Origin: Ligula intestinalis
Lineage: Eukaryota > Platyhelminthes > Cestoda > Diphyllobothriidea > Diphyllobothriidae
Assembly: GCA_036362985.1 (NCBI GenBank)
Contig: JAYGXS010000003.1
Coordinates: 32,359,425-32,423,424 of the forward strand
DNA: 64,000 nucleotides
Direction: 5' to 3'
Shown: piece by piece, positions 24,471 through 35,149 of the stretch
How positions within the stretch are numbered: position 1 is the stretch's first letter
How the letters are laid out: the number at the start of each line of letters is the position of its first letter
The notes under the pieces: model-generated
Databases searched by the model: none
What the model saw: only the letters and a program-made list of their open reading frames with translations
Told to the model about the DNA's origin: nothing
Made by a program: the position numbers and the translations under genes

Positions 24471-24570
24471 CCACTTGGGGTTGGGTCTGACTAGCTGATG
24501 ACGGCTAATGAGGCAGGAATGGCTATTTCAGTTTCCCTTGTATTTATCGGCAAGGTTATCTGATCTACTT
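24470..24570 (+). repeat. SINE fragment
   Basis: CACCACTTGGGGTTGGGTCT, AGCTGATGACGGCTAATGAG, GGAATGGCTATTTCAG and TTCCCTTGTATTTATCGGCA in family order. A run of 14 G follows at about 24580. Confidence 0.7.
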
Positions 24571-24989
24571 TTTGACGATGGGGGGGGGGGGGGTTTGGGG
24601 TGGCTGCTTCATCACGACAACGTGCCTTTCGACACCGTTTCAAATCAACCAGCGTTTGGTGAAAGAAACATCATAATAGTTTCTCACCCAACCCAGTTCT
24701 TGCGACCGTCTTATTCGTAAGAATAAAGTAAAACCATAGAGGGAAGTTGTTTGAAAAACCATAAAAGAAGTAAGGACAAAATAGTTGGAGGCACTTAATC
24801 GCATTAGTTCAGATATATATTAAAAAAAGCTGTGTCAACTGGTGGGAAACCCATTGAGACAAGTGCATGTCATCGAGTGAAGTGTATTTTGAAGTGCATT
24901 ATTGTTTTTGAGTTGGTGCCTTCGAGGTCCATCAAGTTCATTAAGTTACGAGGAGATACACAAAAAATAGAATGTCAAGGATGACCTTT

Positions 24990-25645
24990 GTTCCTACCCA
25001 AACAGGACATGGGACTGGGAACCACCCGCCATACCTATACCTTTTTCCTAAATTTAATAAAATAAGAATGCATATAGCAGTTATTAAAGTTTATTCCACT
25101 GCCTATCCTAATTGCCCACCCATAAAACAGCTATAATCACCGTTTCATAGGACAAAATGCTGGGACTAGGGGTATATGAGGTGCACTACTTAAACTACTG
25201 TTGCCGCCTCTAGTTCTGGTGAAATTAGGTTTACGATTAAGGTGAGGGCAAGATCTAAGGCTAGAGACGGAGTTAGGGTCAGGAGTATGTTAAAGCTCAA
25301 GGTTAGGATTCGTGTTCACTGTGAAGTTTAGGGTAGGGCTAGGGTTAAACTCAAGGTTTACTCAGTTGACCCAGTTGTGAAAAATTCGCGGCCTTGGTGG
25401 TAGTCGAACACCCCTAACAGTTAAGTGAACCTGGTAGTAATTCTGGTGGGTTCTAGATGATTGCTTAGGGAATCCTGCATGGGAAAATCAAGGTTAGAGT
25501 CTCTTTCTGTGTGAGGGGTTAGTGTTGGGATTAAGTAACGGGGGATATTTGCCTTTTCTTAAATGTATTGCAATACCACCTTCAGAGAGTGGGCGGGGCC
25601 GTTCCATCCCCGTATTCTGTTTAGGCAGCCGTACAAGTTATCCAT
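24990..25645. mobile_element. R4: non-autonomous element with inverted ends and TTAGGG-like interior
   Basis: The left end CCCAAACAGGACATGGGACT (about 25010) and right end CCCGTATTCTGTTTAGGCAG (about 25607-25626) are inverted relatives. The interior (25220-25360) is a string of degenerate GTTAGGG/GGTTAGG-like hexamers. The block 25072-25207 recurs at 56345-56440 (inverted) and 56762-56891. No coding sequence. Confidence 0.55.
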
Positions 25646-26545
25646 ATTATTATATTTTTTTGTAAGTGCATGAACTTGCTGGAGCTTGAAGGCAACCTCG
25701 TCGCAGTGCCAGCAGAAAAGACTACTGAAATCATTGCAGAAAAATAAGACCATTTCTGTAGAACGTCGCTTTTATCAGTGTTAACAACAAGATCATCGTT
25801 CCGACAGCCAGCACTAGAGAAGTGCTCGGATCGGTTCTCAATGCAGCTGAACAAGGTTCTCTTGGGAAGGTAGGATAATGGCGCTAACTCATCGATTCCC
25901 ACAAGAGCTTGCTTAAAGCTACTCAATGTAGCGGATACCGAGGTCAAATCAGCATCAAAGGAGGCTCCGATCCAAACCTTCATTTGACATTTCGGTGTGC
26001 GGCTTTTGGCCCTCGGACATGCTGACCTACTACAAATAAAAGATTGATTCTTACGGAAGCTAAAAGGCTGCAATTTCATAGGAGACCGTTTGGCCCCCAC
26101 CAGAGCCTCCTTAAGGGGGATCACAAAAGACAGCTTTCGGGGTAATTAACCTCGTTCAGCCAAACTCTAGGCTTGTGGACGGCGTCTCGTAACATGAATC
26201 TGCAAATTGCTCTAGAGGTCTTGATTCTGCACACATCCAACGTGAATATAATCGCACATAGTATAGTGTGCCCTGACTGGCCTGCTGTAGAGGAATTAAG
26301 ACCCCAGAGGCATCAATTGTCTGACATTTTATGCTTGCTGTCATTCATGCTTCGCACACTCTGGGCATTCCCCTCACCCCTCTTGAGGTATCTCATGCCA
26401 CTAGAAAAGGCAACATGAGTGACAGCCTGGCTGGTCTGGAATTCGGTGGTGCGGTAGAGGTATTGCAGGCAAGGCGTCAACTACCACCACCATCCTCACC
26501 GGGGCACTTGTTCAATACCTTTCCTCCTCCCTCCAGACGCACAAT

Positions 26546-26584
26546 CTCCCCCCCCCACCGATGTTTAGAAGTGGGGGGGGGGGA
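26546..26584. repeat. C-run/G-run hairpin
   Basis: A run of about nine C followed by AC is answered 12-14 bases later by GT and about eleven G, so the two runs are complementary and could form a stem. Other homopolymer runs: G at 1262-1272, about 24580-24593 and 57729-57740; C at 44281-44293 and 57814-57826. Confidence 0.75.
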
Positions 26585-26739
26585 GTTATTGCGCGGTGGA
26601 AGCTTGAGGAAATTTCAGACCGTCGTTTCCGCACTAGTTGTCTGGCCCCGACAGCGTGTTGTGCTCCATCCTTCACCCTTGCTGGCCCGCGCGCGGCCTT
26701 GCAAACGCTTGTCCGAAAGCACAGATCGAGGCTTGACTG

Positions 26740-26920
26740 AAGGTAGGAGAAGATGTGATCGCTGAAACAAGAATTATATTGATGTCCGCTCGCTCGAACA
26801 CATCATCAAAGACAGCCACAGATATTGAGCGGGAGGATCCGCAAGGTCAGATGTCAATACACTTCTTGTTCCAGTGATCGTATCTGCTCCTTCTGCACTG
26901 CTTCCTGGAATTCGTCTGTT
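26740..26920. repeat. Two short Penelope-type terminal fragments, head to head
   Basis: 26743-26775 is a minus fragment (plus strand GGAGAAGATGTGATCGCTGA, then AACAAGAATTATATTG). 26850-26920 is a plus fragment (CTTCTTGTTCCAGTGATCGT, CTCCTTCTGCACTGCTTCCT). The same inverted design as 20850-21135 but shorter and more decayed. Confidence 0.5.
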
Positions 26921-28815
26921 CGCTTTTATCCGTTTGGCAAAAAAAACGATCAGCCTCTCTCTATTGGGGTTGGAACTTGAAGGGCTATGCGTAGATGTGC
27001 ATTGAATACCACACGATCGAAGATGACTCACATGAAATGCTATTCCAGTCAGCACAGTACTCCATCAGCATACTCGCATTTGCACATATTTTATTGAATA
27101 ATACTCGATGCAGAGGAGTGTACAGTATAACGCGTATAGGAATTAGCTGGCACTTAGTCGACTTCCACTTGCCGGGATATAAATACTTAATACCTTTTAT
27201 TTTAATACCCAACTAGAAAAAGGCTGGTTGGAATCGCTTATATATCCCTCCCCGAGAGGATATAGGAGAGGAAACGCTCCCTATGGAATACAGATAGCCT
27301 TATCTTACATTCTAGGAAGAGTGCATATTCCAAACCCAAACTATAACCCAAACTCCATCCATAATCCAGTCACCTATATGGCCTGTACTCTGTAAAAAAT
27401 GAATACTTAGGTAGTATGTAGGCGTTATATTTATTTATTTGTTCTCATAAATTCAAAATATATTTTTTTGAAAACGTGTGCAATTTTTTACCTCCCCCAG
27501 TCCACTAGCAAATGTAATGAGCTTCCCAACCTTTATTCGGTGCTGAAACTGCTTAGCAATTAGCCAATTGGGCGAACACACCCTCAAACGCGTATTGACG
27601 ATTTAAGTTGCATCTTAGATACGCGTAGAATCTACGCACACTAATGTGACTCGTGGACAAGGTTCTCCAATTTCTGATTTTAGACAGTCCGATTGGTTAG
27701 TGGAGATATCAGGCCACTTATACACCTCTTTTCGGTGAATTCAACTCCTTCTGCAGATACATCACTTGGATTTCGCAATTTCCGCTCCAGCAGAACGATG
27801 GTAAACACCTTTGTTAGCAATTCCGAAAACCATTTTTAAAAAAAAATATTAACAACAACGACATGATGCCGAGCGCTGGAGCCACTAGAACCCGAATACG
27901 CAGTAGTTAGGGCAGTATTACTTACCTCACGGGGAGGAAATATGATAAGGGCTGGCACGAAATTGTTAAAACTCAGCAAAACTTATAAGATAACGCCAAT
28001 ACACAAAAGCCTTTAACAATATTTCTTCATTTCCCGACTGTTGGAGGGTCTCGAATGACAACGTGCATCATGGAATAGACGCAGGAGCGTGATTAGCGCA
28101 CAGCACCTACCCCACTTTCCCCTCCACATCCATCTGCCTGCAATGGCAAGAAAATTATAGAAAAGACGCGTGTGGTTGGCTGGCTAGTAGCCCCTGTTGG
28201 ATCAGGAGCCCCGGCGAAGAGGAAAAGTCGGAGCAGCGTGGTCGGGAGGGACTGCTTCGCCGTCAAAACAGAGATGTAGCGGAGGGGGGATAGATCCACC
28301 GTAGAGAGGTTTGGTGTAGCAGACCTTGGCCGCCGTGGGGGCGGGTGGGAACGCCAGTTTTATTGCATTCACGAATGGGTTGATATGCCCTAAAGATGGA
28401 TCCCTGGGACTCAAGTGAGAACTTTGACCTCTATGACCAGCCACAGTGAAGCCAATGCCTACTTGTCCTTCATCCTTCACTCCCCTTTTGCCACTCACCC
28501 CCTCCTCTCTGGTGAGTCGATATCATGCCTTCCGCTTTACTTTACCATCGTTTTTATTGCGGGGTAGAAAGAGACTCGTAAGCACGTGACCTTTTCTTGA
28601 AGCTCAAAAGGTACCCGTTGATAACCTTCTGGGGCTTAATCAATACTGCCCCAATTGTGGGGAGATAATGTTGTCTGTTCATGTTGGATCTGTTGATGGG
28701 TTTCATCCTTGGGAATAATCAAGAAATACCACGAGTGATTAGCATTTGCGACTTTGCCGGTTTCTAACAGGCGACCTTATTGGGTTTCAATCGGAGCTAT
28801 GGATCAGGATGTAAT

Positions 28816-28842
28816 GACCCACGCTTAATGAAGCGTGGTGGT
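28816..28842 (+). repeat. Small hairpin
   Basis: CCACGCTT (28819-28826), loop AATG, AAGCGTGG (28831-28838), with GACC/GGTC pairing outside through a bulge. It lies in otherwise featureless sequence and has no terminator-like T run. Confidence 0.5.
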
Positions 28843-29638
28843 CTTTCCACTTTTCTGAAATCCTAAACTCTCCCTTTTCATGAAAGCTTGTTATTTTGGA
28901 ATTTGTTGCGGATCCATGCATTTTACGTGCAGACGGAATAAGTTGCTATGCCAACAAACGTGCTCACGACCATTTACAATCGCCTCGACTCTATCTTGCC
29001 CTCAGATCACCGTCAATGGTTGACTAAAGTGCAAATTGACGCTGTCCAAGTGTTTTTCAGTATCCGTAAACTGACGTACAAGTCAGTACTGCACGTTTAG
29101 GACAATAAAGGACCTTGTAAATTTCGACGATTAAAGTGTCGCGTTAACTGTCGCTCTTTTCATCCTCTAAGGCGTTTTTCGTTTCAGAAATGAAATAAAA
29201 TAGTCTTAGGTAGGGCTTTTTGCAAATTAGGTATTATTTTACCTCTTCGAAGCAAGTGACAGTTCTTTGGCTGCAGTTTCGAATACTTTTTCACCTGTAT
29301 ATCGCAAGGTTTGCTCAAAAGGCGCCGTCCCTAAGCTGCGTGTAAACTTAAACAAGAACTTTTGGCAAAGACTACCGGTGTCTCCGGTGTCAAATGCCTA
29401 TATATGTGTGTCGTAGGCAGGTCAAATTTGTATATGTTTAATTGGCATGTGTTTGTTTGTGTTTGTTGCATTACTCGAGGGGTGGAGCGTCCAGGCCGGC
29501 TTGACGCGCACGTGTCCGGACAGAACTTTGTGTGGCCTGACAGCAGGTCGGCATGCCTGGTGACTTGACTTTACAGCGGAAGTATTCGGCCTGAAGGTGC
29601 ATGTCACTGGGACGCTTGGGCCTCAAACCAAGGAAGGT

Positions 29639-29648
29639 NNNNNNNNNN
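29639..29648. other. Assembly gap (10 N)
   Basis: Ten undetermined bases between two scaffold pieces. Continuity across it should not be assumed when interpreting R3 and the sequence around 29360-29900. Confidence 0.99.
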
Positions 29649-29879
29649 ATGCTTGTTTTAAGCCCTAACAGTCCACAGGTACGAAATGGCGGAGAGATTG
29701 CAAACCAAAAACTTTCATAAAAATATTTCTAAGACGTCAAAAATAAAACTAATAAGTCAACTTTTCAAGTAATAAAGGTTGCACAGATACATTATATTTC
29801 CGCACAGAACTCCCTTTAACTGTTGACATCAGTGAGCGTTATTTATACTGCGAAACGGTGTCGGTTAATTTTACCCAGG

Positions 29880-30145
29880 TATGATGTTCATCGGGGCCGT
29901 TGTGGTCGCGAGGGGTCTGTCCGGAAGGATTGACTCTAAGTTCATGTGCACTAATTCTTTCGGAAATTAAGCAAGACAGGATTAAAACTGGCTTTTATAT
30001 GCATCAGAAAACGGACGGTGAAATCTGGGGACGCCCTGATGAGCCGGACCTCTCACAGCTGTCTCAGACAGCGGAACAGCATCGGCGAAACACGGCAGGG
30101 TTAATTAGCAGTCCCGTGATCGCACACCCCGTCTTTTGTGAATAA
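29880..30145 (+). repeat. Interspersed repeat R3, copy 1
   Basis: Contains GGAAATTAAGCAAGACAGG, CGCCCTGATGAGCCGGACC, CTCACAGCTGTCTCAGACAG and GGAACAGCATCGGCGAAAC, repeated in order at 30470-30715. An 81-codon open frame covers it but is disrupted in the other copies. Confidence 0.65.
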
Positions 30146-30469
30146 CCGACACGGGGCTACGAATGCCTCAAGCTGTTAAACGTGCCAGTCGCTTGAGTAG
30201 TAGTTTGACATTCACGCCCATGCGGCTGTCCGGCGGTGTTCACCAGTTTGAAGAAATATCCCGATTACGGCGAAATTAAACTTTAGCCTTGTCTAGACAG
30301 CAAATGCGGTCTCACCTGGAGGGTCAGGTTTAAAGTCTAGATGTTCTGCTTGATGTTTAGCACCAGCGTCACAGTAGTCGTCAAGTGAACCTCCATATTC
30401 CCTCTGCCGTATTTGTTATGCCGCACTCCCCACCGGCTGCGTAGCACACTAGCTGAAATCCCTCAGATA

Positions 30470-30715
30470 CCGCGGTACAAACGCGTAACATTCACCGACT
30501 GCAAACAGGCCCACGGTTATATACACAACTCTCGTCTAGTGCATTAACTTTCCTGGAAATTAAACAAGGCAGACTAAGGCCGTAGTTTGCGTACCAGAAA
30601 AAAAATTTCGGAGAAAGCTGGCGGCTGCACTGATGGGCCGAACCCCTCACAACTGCCTCAGGCAGCGGCAAAACCTCGACAAACCACGCGTGTCTGGGCT
30701 TTTATTTTAGTACCT
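30470..30715 (+). repeat. Interspersed repeat R3, copy 2
   Basis: GGAAATTAAACAAGGCAGAC, CACTGATGGGCCGAACCCC, TCACAACTGCCTCAGGCAG and GACAAACCACG match copy 1, in direct orientation. Confidence 0.65.
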
Positions 30716-30789
30716 ATGCGGTCAGTATGGCAAGTGATTACACATTTTAATTACTGCTGACTGCTAGTTGGCCATTTGAGAATATTACG

Positions 30790-30930
30790 CGGTTATAGCT
30801 CAGTAGTTGATGAGCCTGAAAAGATCTGTTTGCGAAGGATTTACTTAAATTTCGCGTGCAATAATTCCCTGGGAAATTAGGGAAGACAGGCTACCTTTTA
30901 TTTCCTGCCAAGATGATGATGTTTGACAGG
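30790..30930 (+). repeat. Interspersed repeat R3, copy 3 (partial), tRNA-like start
   Basis: GCGGTTATAGCTCAGTAGTT resembles a tRNA A-box region and is followed by GAAAAGATCTGTTTGCGAAG and GGGAAATTAGGGAAGACAGG, the R3 block. R3 may therefore be another tRNA-derived SINE. Confidence 0.55.
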
Positions 30931-31499
30931 CAGCATCCGAACCTGTAAAAAGGTCTTCAAGTGTCGGCGCAATTACCCAAACTTTCAACAAATTTCCATG
31001 TTGCAGAGGAGTCTAGAGCCGACGAAAACACAATGCGTAAGTAATCTATGGTCCTGCGGACAGTTCATATCACTCGCGGCATTTTCCTCTCCATCCATTG
31101 TAAAAAACACGCTTCACTGCCCTTGATAGCAAGGGTCAAAAACATCTGGAAAAAAGTTGTTTTCAAGAGAGAATGGTAGTACAATGACGCGGCCTGGCAA
31201 AACACCGCACTTGTAAAATGTCAACTAGCACTCATTTGCATATAGGATATGCCCGATGATCAGGTTCAATGCGAAAGTGGAATCGCCTGACTTAAGAGCA
31301 TATAAACCGCGTTTGAGCAGTTGCCTGATGCATTACCTGTTTCTCACATGAAGGACAGCTGTTTCTAGATACTTAAAGGATGACGGACAATGAATCGGTG
31401 ACGTTACATTTGCAAACGTTTGGTAAAAAGAAGACCTTGGATAACCAACTCAAATGACTTTAGTGGATGAGCACTCGTTGATCAGGAACGAAACGCACT

Positions 31500-31735
31500 C
31501 ATCCCCTTCTCTCATGGAGTTCACTCTCGCGCCCCGACAGCAGGCGCAAAGCTGCTAATGCTATAGGCAAATGAATACTGACGACAAAGACAAGAGAGAC
31601 TGGAATGGCCATTTCTGGCTTATTAGTCATCATCAGTCAGCCATACACAACCGTAGGTGGTGCAATACGCAAACCCGTGATCTGTTGATTAGAAATCGAA
31701 CACTCTAATTCATTGTACCACGAGTTCGTTGTCTA
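31500..31735 (-). repeat. tRNA-derived SINE, nearly full length
   Basis: The inverted copy carries the tail (TCACTCTCGCGCCCCGACAG), body (AAAGACAAGAGAGACTGGAA, CATTTCTGGCTTATTAG) and a tRNA-like head ending at 31735. A second inverted tail fragment follows at 31790. Confidence 0.75.
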
Positions 31736-31789
31736 GCCGATTTAGATCGGAAATATTAGCATTCACGGATGAACGCTAACCGATCGATT

Positions 31790-31890
31790 ACGAGATTAAC
31801 TCGTCTCGTTCCGCCATTACAGCTGACTCTCGAACTCCGCCAGCAGCCACACAGTGGCTAGCATTATCGGCAGTGTTATAGGTAAGGCAT
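31790..31890 (-). repeat. SINE tail fragment
   Basis: The plus strand shows CTCGTTCCGCCATTACAGCT, ACTCTCGAACTCCGCCAGCA and CACACAGTGGCTAGCATTAT, the inverted tail. Confidence 0.6.
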
Positions 31891-32729
31891 CAATGCAGCA
31901 TGCTTGAAGGCACTCCTTTGACCTATTGTATGAATAAATAAGGCATAGATGGTGTTGTTGAAACCCTTTTCCTTTGCACATCTACCTGTTACCCGAAACG
32001 TATCTTTACGTACTCTAACTTGAGATACAGGCTGCCAAACTCGGATTTTCCGGAGTGAACTGTGCACGTAAATGCACTTACTTGGTGGGTAGATAGTCAA
32101 GCATGATGCAAATATTCGAATTTCATACTGTTATTGTCTCTATTGTTTACAACTTTGCATATTCCACAGCTTAAAAAGGCACCTTCAACCTCTAAAAAAG
32201 CATCGAAAAATAAATCAATAATGCAGAAACTGTCACTTCCGTGGCCGAAACCGACGCCAAATGGCGATCACACCTTGGTGATAGGTGTCTACTCCATGCA
32301 CGTGACAGTGATATTCACTCCGCGTACTCGACCCGTGACCAATACTTACAGCCTATCCTAATTTCCCGCCTCCCTGAGCACAATGCCTCTACATGTCCTC
32401 TGTTTGCCAAATAGACTTTTGAAGCTAAACATAGGAATATTTGTTTACCACTGCAGCCTTTAATTTTTTAATCTTTGTCCAAAAGTTTTATCAAGTAATT
32501 TAACTGTCATGTTATTGAGATCAGTTTTTTGTGGTGAAATAACATCAGCTGTTTCAAAACACATATGTTTTTTGACAACGACAGTTCCCCCATCGATTTT
32601 GACGATTGGGAGCACGCGCTCCAACAAGCCGCAGTAAACGCTGAAGCAAGCCGCAACAAACACTGAGGAAAGCTGAACAAGCAACATGAAGGCTACAGCA
32701 GCCAGAAGCAACGCAGAGAACTACCGCGA

Positions 32730-33225
32730 ACAAAACAGGAGTTTAAGCAGACTTGCGGAGAATCTGCTCACTCGTTCGCCACTCCCACCTTCGTTTCCGG
32801 TGTAAAGACAAAGTCAATAAAACCGGGGATGAGGGAGGGTGTAGGTGGCTGGCGCGATAGTCACTCAACACGCGCACTATTGACACAGCCAACTCGCTAG
32901 GTCGACTCCCGTCGGCGTGACAGCGCCATGAAGGCCACATTAAGAAGGAGCCATTGCAGCCTGACTCACAGTCCTTCTTCTCCTCCCATACGCAACCACA
33001 AACACATGCGTTCAAAAGGAGCAGCAACGTAGGTGGCCGGCGTTTTCCCGTCAGTTGGCCAACCCTCCAAGCTACGGCTTTTAGCGCACCGTGATAGATT
33101 CAAGTGCATTCAGATTTAGCATATTGAGGAGAAAAACGCGCCGAGGGTCGACCTCACTCTCTTTCCCCACCGTCTAGCGACCGCCTAGCTACTCGGACTC
33201 CTGAGATGGGGCTTGAAACCCAATG
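32730..33225 (+). repeat. Interspersed repeat R2, second copy
   Basis: Ordered blocks GATGAGGGAGGGTGTAGGTG, TAAGAAGGAGCCATTGCAGC, GGCCAACCCTCCAAGCTACG and CGAGGGTCGACCTCACTCTC match the copy at 12700-13130. It starts just before several short open frames that look fortuitous. Confidence 0.7.
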
Positions 33226-33339
33226 GGAGCGCGAACGCATACACCGACCGAAAAATCAGAACCGAGAGAAAGTGCCAGCGCCTACCAGGCCGCAGGGACC
33301 GTGGTTGGCCGAGGAGGAGCCGTTAAGTGTCCTATGTGT

Positions 33340-33490
33340 GCAGTAGTCTAGCGATTGCATCCTACAAATACTGCAACTTCCTGTTTATGAAGTACCTGTT
33401 TCTGTTGCTGTCTCTGATAATGGGTTCGAGCTAGAATCTGAAATTTCGGGCGAATTAACTTATTGTCCCACTAATCGCGTCTAATTATTC
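33340..33490 (+). other. Penelope-like terminal fragment with hammerhead-like motif
   Basis: This is a diverged copy of the terminal region at 41869-42034: CTACAAATACTGCAA (about 33362-33376), then GTCTCTGATAA (33410-33420), then TTATTGTCCCACTAATCGCGTC. Stem II is intact: GGGTTC (33422-33427) pairs with GAATCT (33434-33439) around a six-base loop. GAAA is at 33440-33443, and stem I pairs TGTCT with GGGCG using wobbles. The cleavage triplet is TTC in place of GTC, and CTGATGA has become CTGATAA, so activity is doubtful. Confidence 0.6.
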
Positions 33491-33869
33491 TCAGTTGCTT
33501 CCTGGAACTTGCATTTTCGGTTTTATTGGCAATGGTGTATAAAATCAACACTACTTAAAACAAAATAAGCCATTCCCGACTAACGTCAGCCACTTTTAAA
33601 CATCTGGAAATCTGTTTATATGATATGAACATTAGACAATCTCATTTTCCGTTTTTTATTAGGATGGCGCTCGTATTTGAAAAATCCTGTTGTCTACCCG
33701 AACTTCTTTTGTAAAAACATACTATGCTTTTTGCATATCACATTTCCAAAAAAAATATTTCCTGCGATGAGACATACTAAAAGCAATTTGGGCCTAACCC
33801 ACCCAGGCGATAGAAGTATATCTACGCAAACATCGCTGAGTATTCGCTGAATAGTCTTAGAAGATGTTT

Positions 33870-33975
33870 TATCAGAAGAAGGAGAAGTGATCACTGGAAC
33901 AAGAGTTTTATTTGCCTGACGTTCCGGATTTTGTCGAAAATCCTCAATCATAAGCGATGGTAAGATAGTCTGACC
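33870..33975 (-). repeat. Penelope-type terminal region, minus copy, hammerhead-like
   Basis: The minus strand reads TTATGATTGAGGATTTTCGA, CAAAATCCGGAACGTCAGG, CAAATAAAACTCTTGTTCC and CTTCTCCTTCTTCTGA. Stem II (GGATTTT with AAAATCC) is a clean seven-pair hairpin. The plus-strand Penelope RT fragment starts directly after it. Confidence 0.65.
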
Positions 33976-33982
33976 CATTCTA

Positions 33983-34400
33983 ATGGTACATCGACCGCGC
34001 GACGCTCTCTTTAAGGTCGAACGTAAGGCACTTAAAGAACTCAGAGCAGACAATGACCTCGTTATCGTGCTGGCAGACAAGGGGCGGTCTACTGTCATAT
34101 TGGACAGGACAGACTACATTCACAAAGTTCAGACTTTGTTACACGATCATCGGTCCTACATGCTATTATCCAATGTCTCTACATCCAATCCCTTAAAATT
34201 TTTACACGTGAGATCAACACAACGCTGTTGGCAATGGAGAACTCGGGTGCCATATCGCCAATCGACTGACGCATGGCGAGGGCGCAAGAAACGGCCCTGG
34301 CCCGCTTCTATGGTCTCCCCAAGGTGCACAAAGAGGGCGCACCCCTCCGGCCAATCGTATCTGTTTCGTCCTTTGCTTTCTTCGACTGTATCCAGTAGTC
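33983..34400 (+). pseudogene. Penelope-like reverse transcriptase, N-terminal fragment
   Basis: The first frame encodes KALKELRADNDLVIVLADKG, then STVILDRTDYIHKVQTLL, which is the N-terminal RT block (VIxxADKGxxxVIMD) of Penelope-like elements. After a frameshift near 34200 the next frame gives MENSGAIS, then ALARFYGLPKVHKEGAPLRPIVS, the following RT block. One in-frame stop is seen just after SPID. Similarity ends near 34400, so motifs A to E, including the catalytic aspartates, are missing. It directly follows a terminal-type fragment in the opposite orientation (33870-33975). Confidence 0.85.
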
Positions 34401-35149
34401 ACGCGTACGCCAAACCAGTGATAACAACTATCAAGGTGGTACGGTACTATTAAAAGAAATAGTACACAATAAATACACTAACCTTAACAATGGATATTTC
34501 AAGTCAAGAGCAAAGGGAGTCGGTCAAAGGGGCATGGATCTGGTTTTTTGGGATGCCATGGAGACAGTTCCTGTGGGCTCCCATTGGTCTGAAAACACCA
34601 ACGTCAAAAGAGGGGGTGGACTTGAACAGAGACAATACTGTACTGGCAAGGGGGCGGGTTGCAAGCGTTTGAAGTCAGTGGTGGTGGGGTGGCTCGATGA
34701 GTGGTTCCCGGAGTAGCGGCGGGCGCTGGGTCAAAAAGGGGGGAGGGGGAACGGACAGCTGGGTCGCCACCGCCTCCAGGGTGGTCGCCATGCGAAATTG
34801 AACTGTGCAAATCGAAAGAAGGGGGCAAGACCGGGGAAGGGCAGTATTCAGTCATGTGCATTAGAGTGAGCCATGGGCGACCAGCCCTCTGGGGGGAAGG
34901 AGGACAGCCTTCGGAAGTGTAAACAATCATTTTGTAGGTCGGACAGGAGTCTCATAGGAGAAGAGATGTGGAGAATTTCAAACTTGTTCAGCCGGAAATA
35001 ACACCGCCCGCCAATTCTCCACGTACCGTCCACGTCGGCTCTGTTAATTCACCTACACTCAGCTCATGCAAAGCACATAACTATTCGCTAGTAAAAATAG
35101 TTTTATATCTGCTCGTGACACTAGCACCACGTCCTTTACTTCCCTGTTT

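Larger units (their letters stand above)
26920..29870. other. No gene recognised
   Basis: AT-rich and unassigned apart from AACCCAAA-type runs near 27330 that recall the R4 interior, the small hairpin at 28816 and the N gap. The 28090-28500 GC-rich part has overlapping short frames only. Confidence 0.55.

Noticed and set aside
25220..25360. An interstitial telomere array.
   Set aside because: The hexamers are too irregular and embedded in a repeated element with its own ends, so a fusion-site telomere is not supported.
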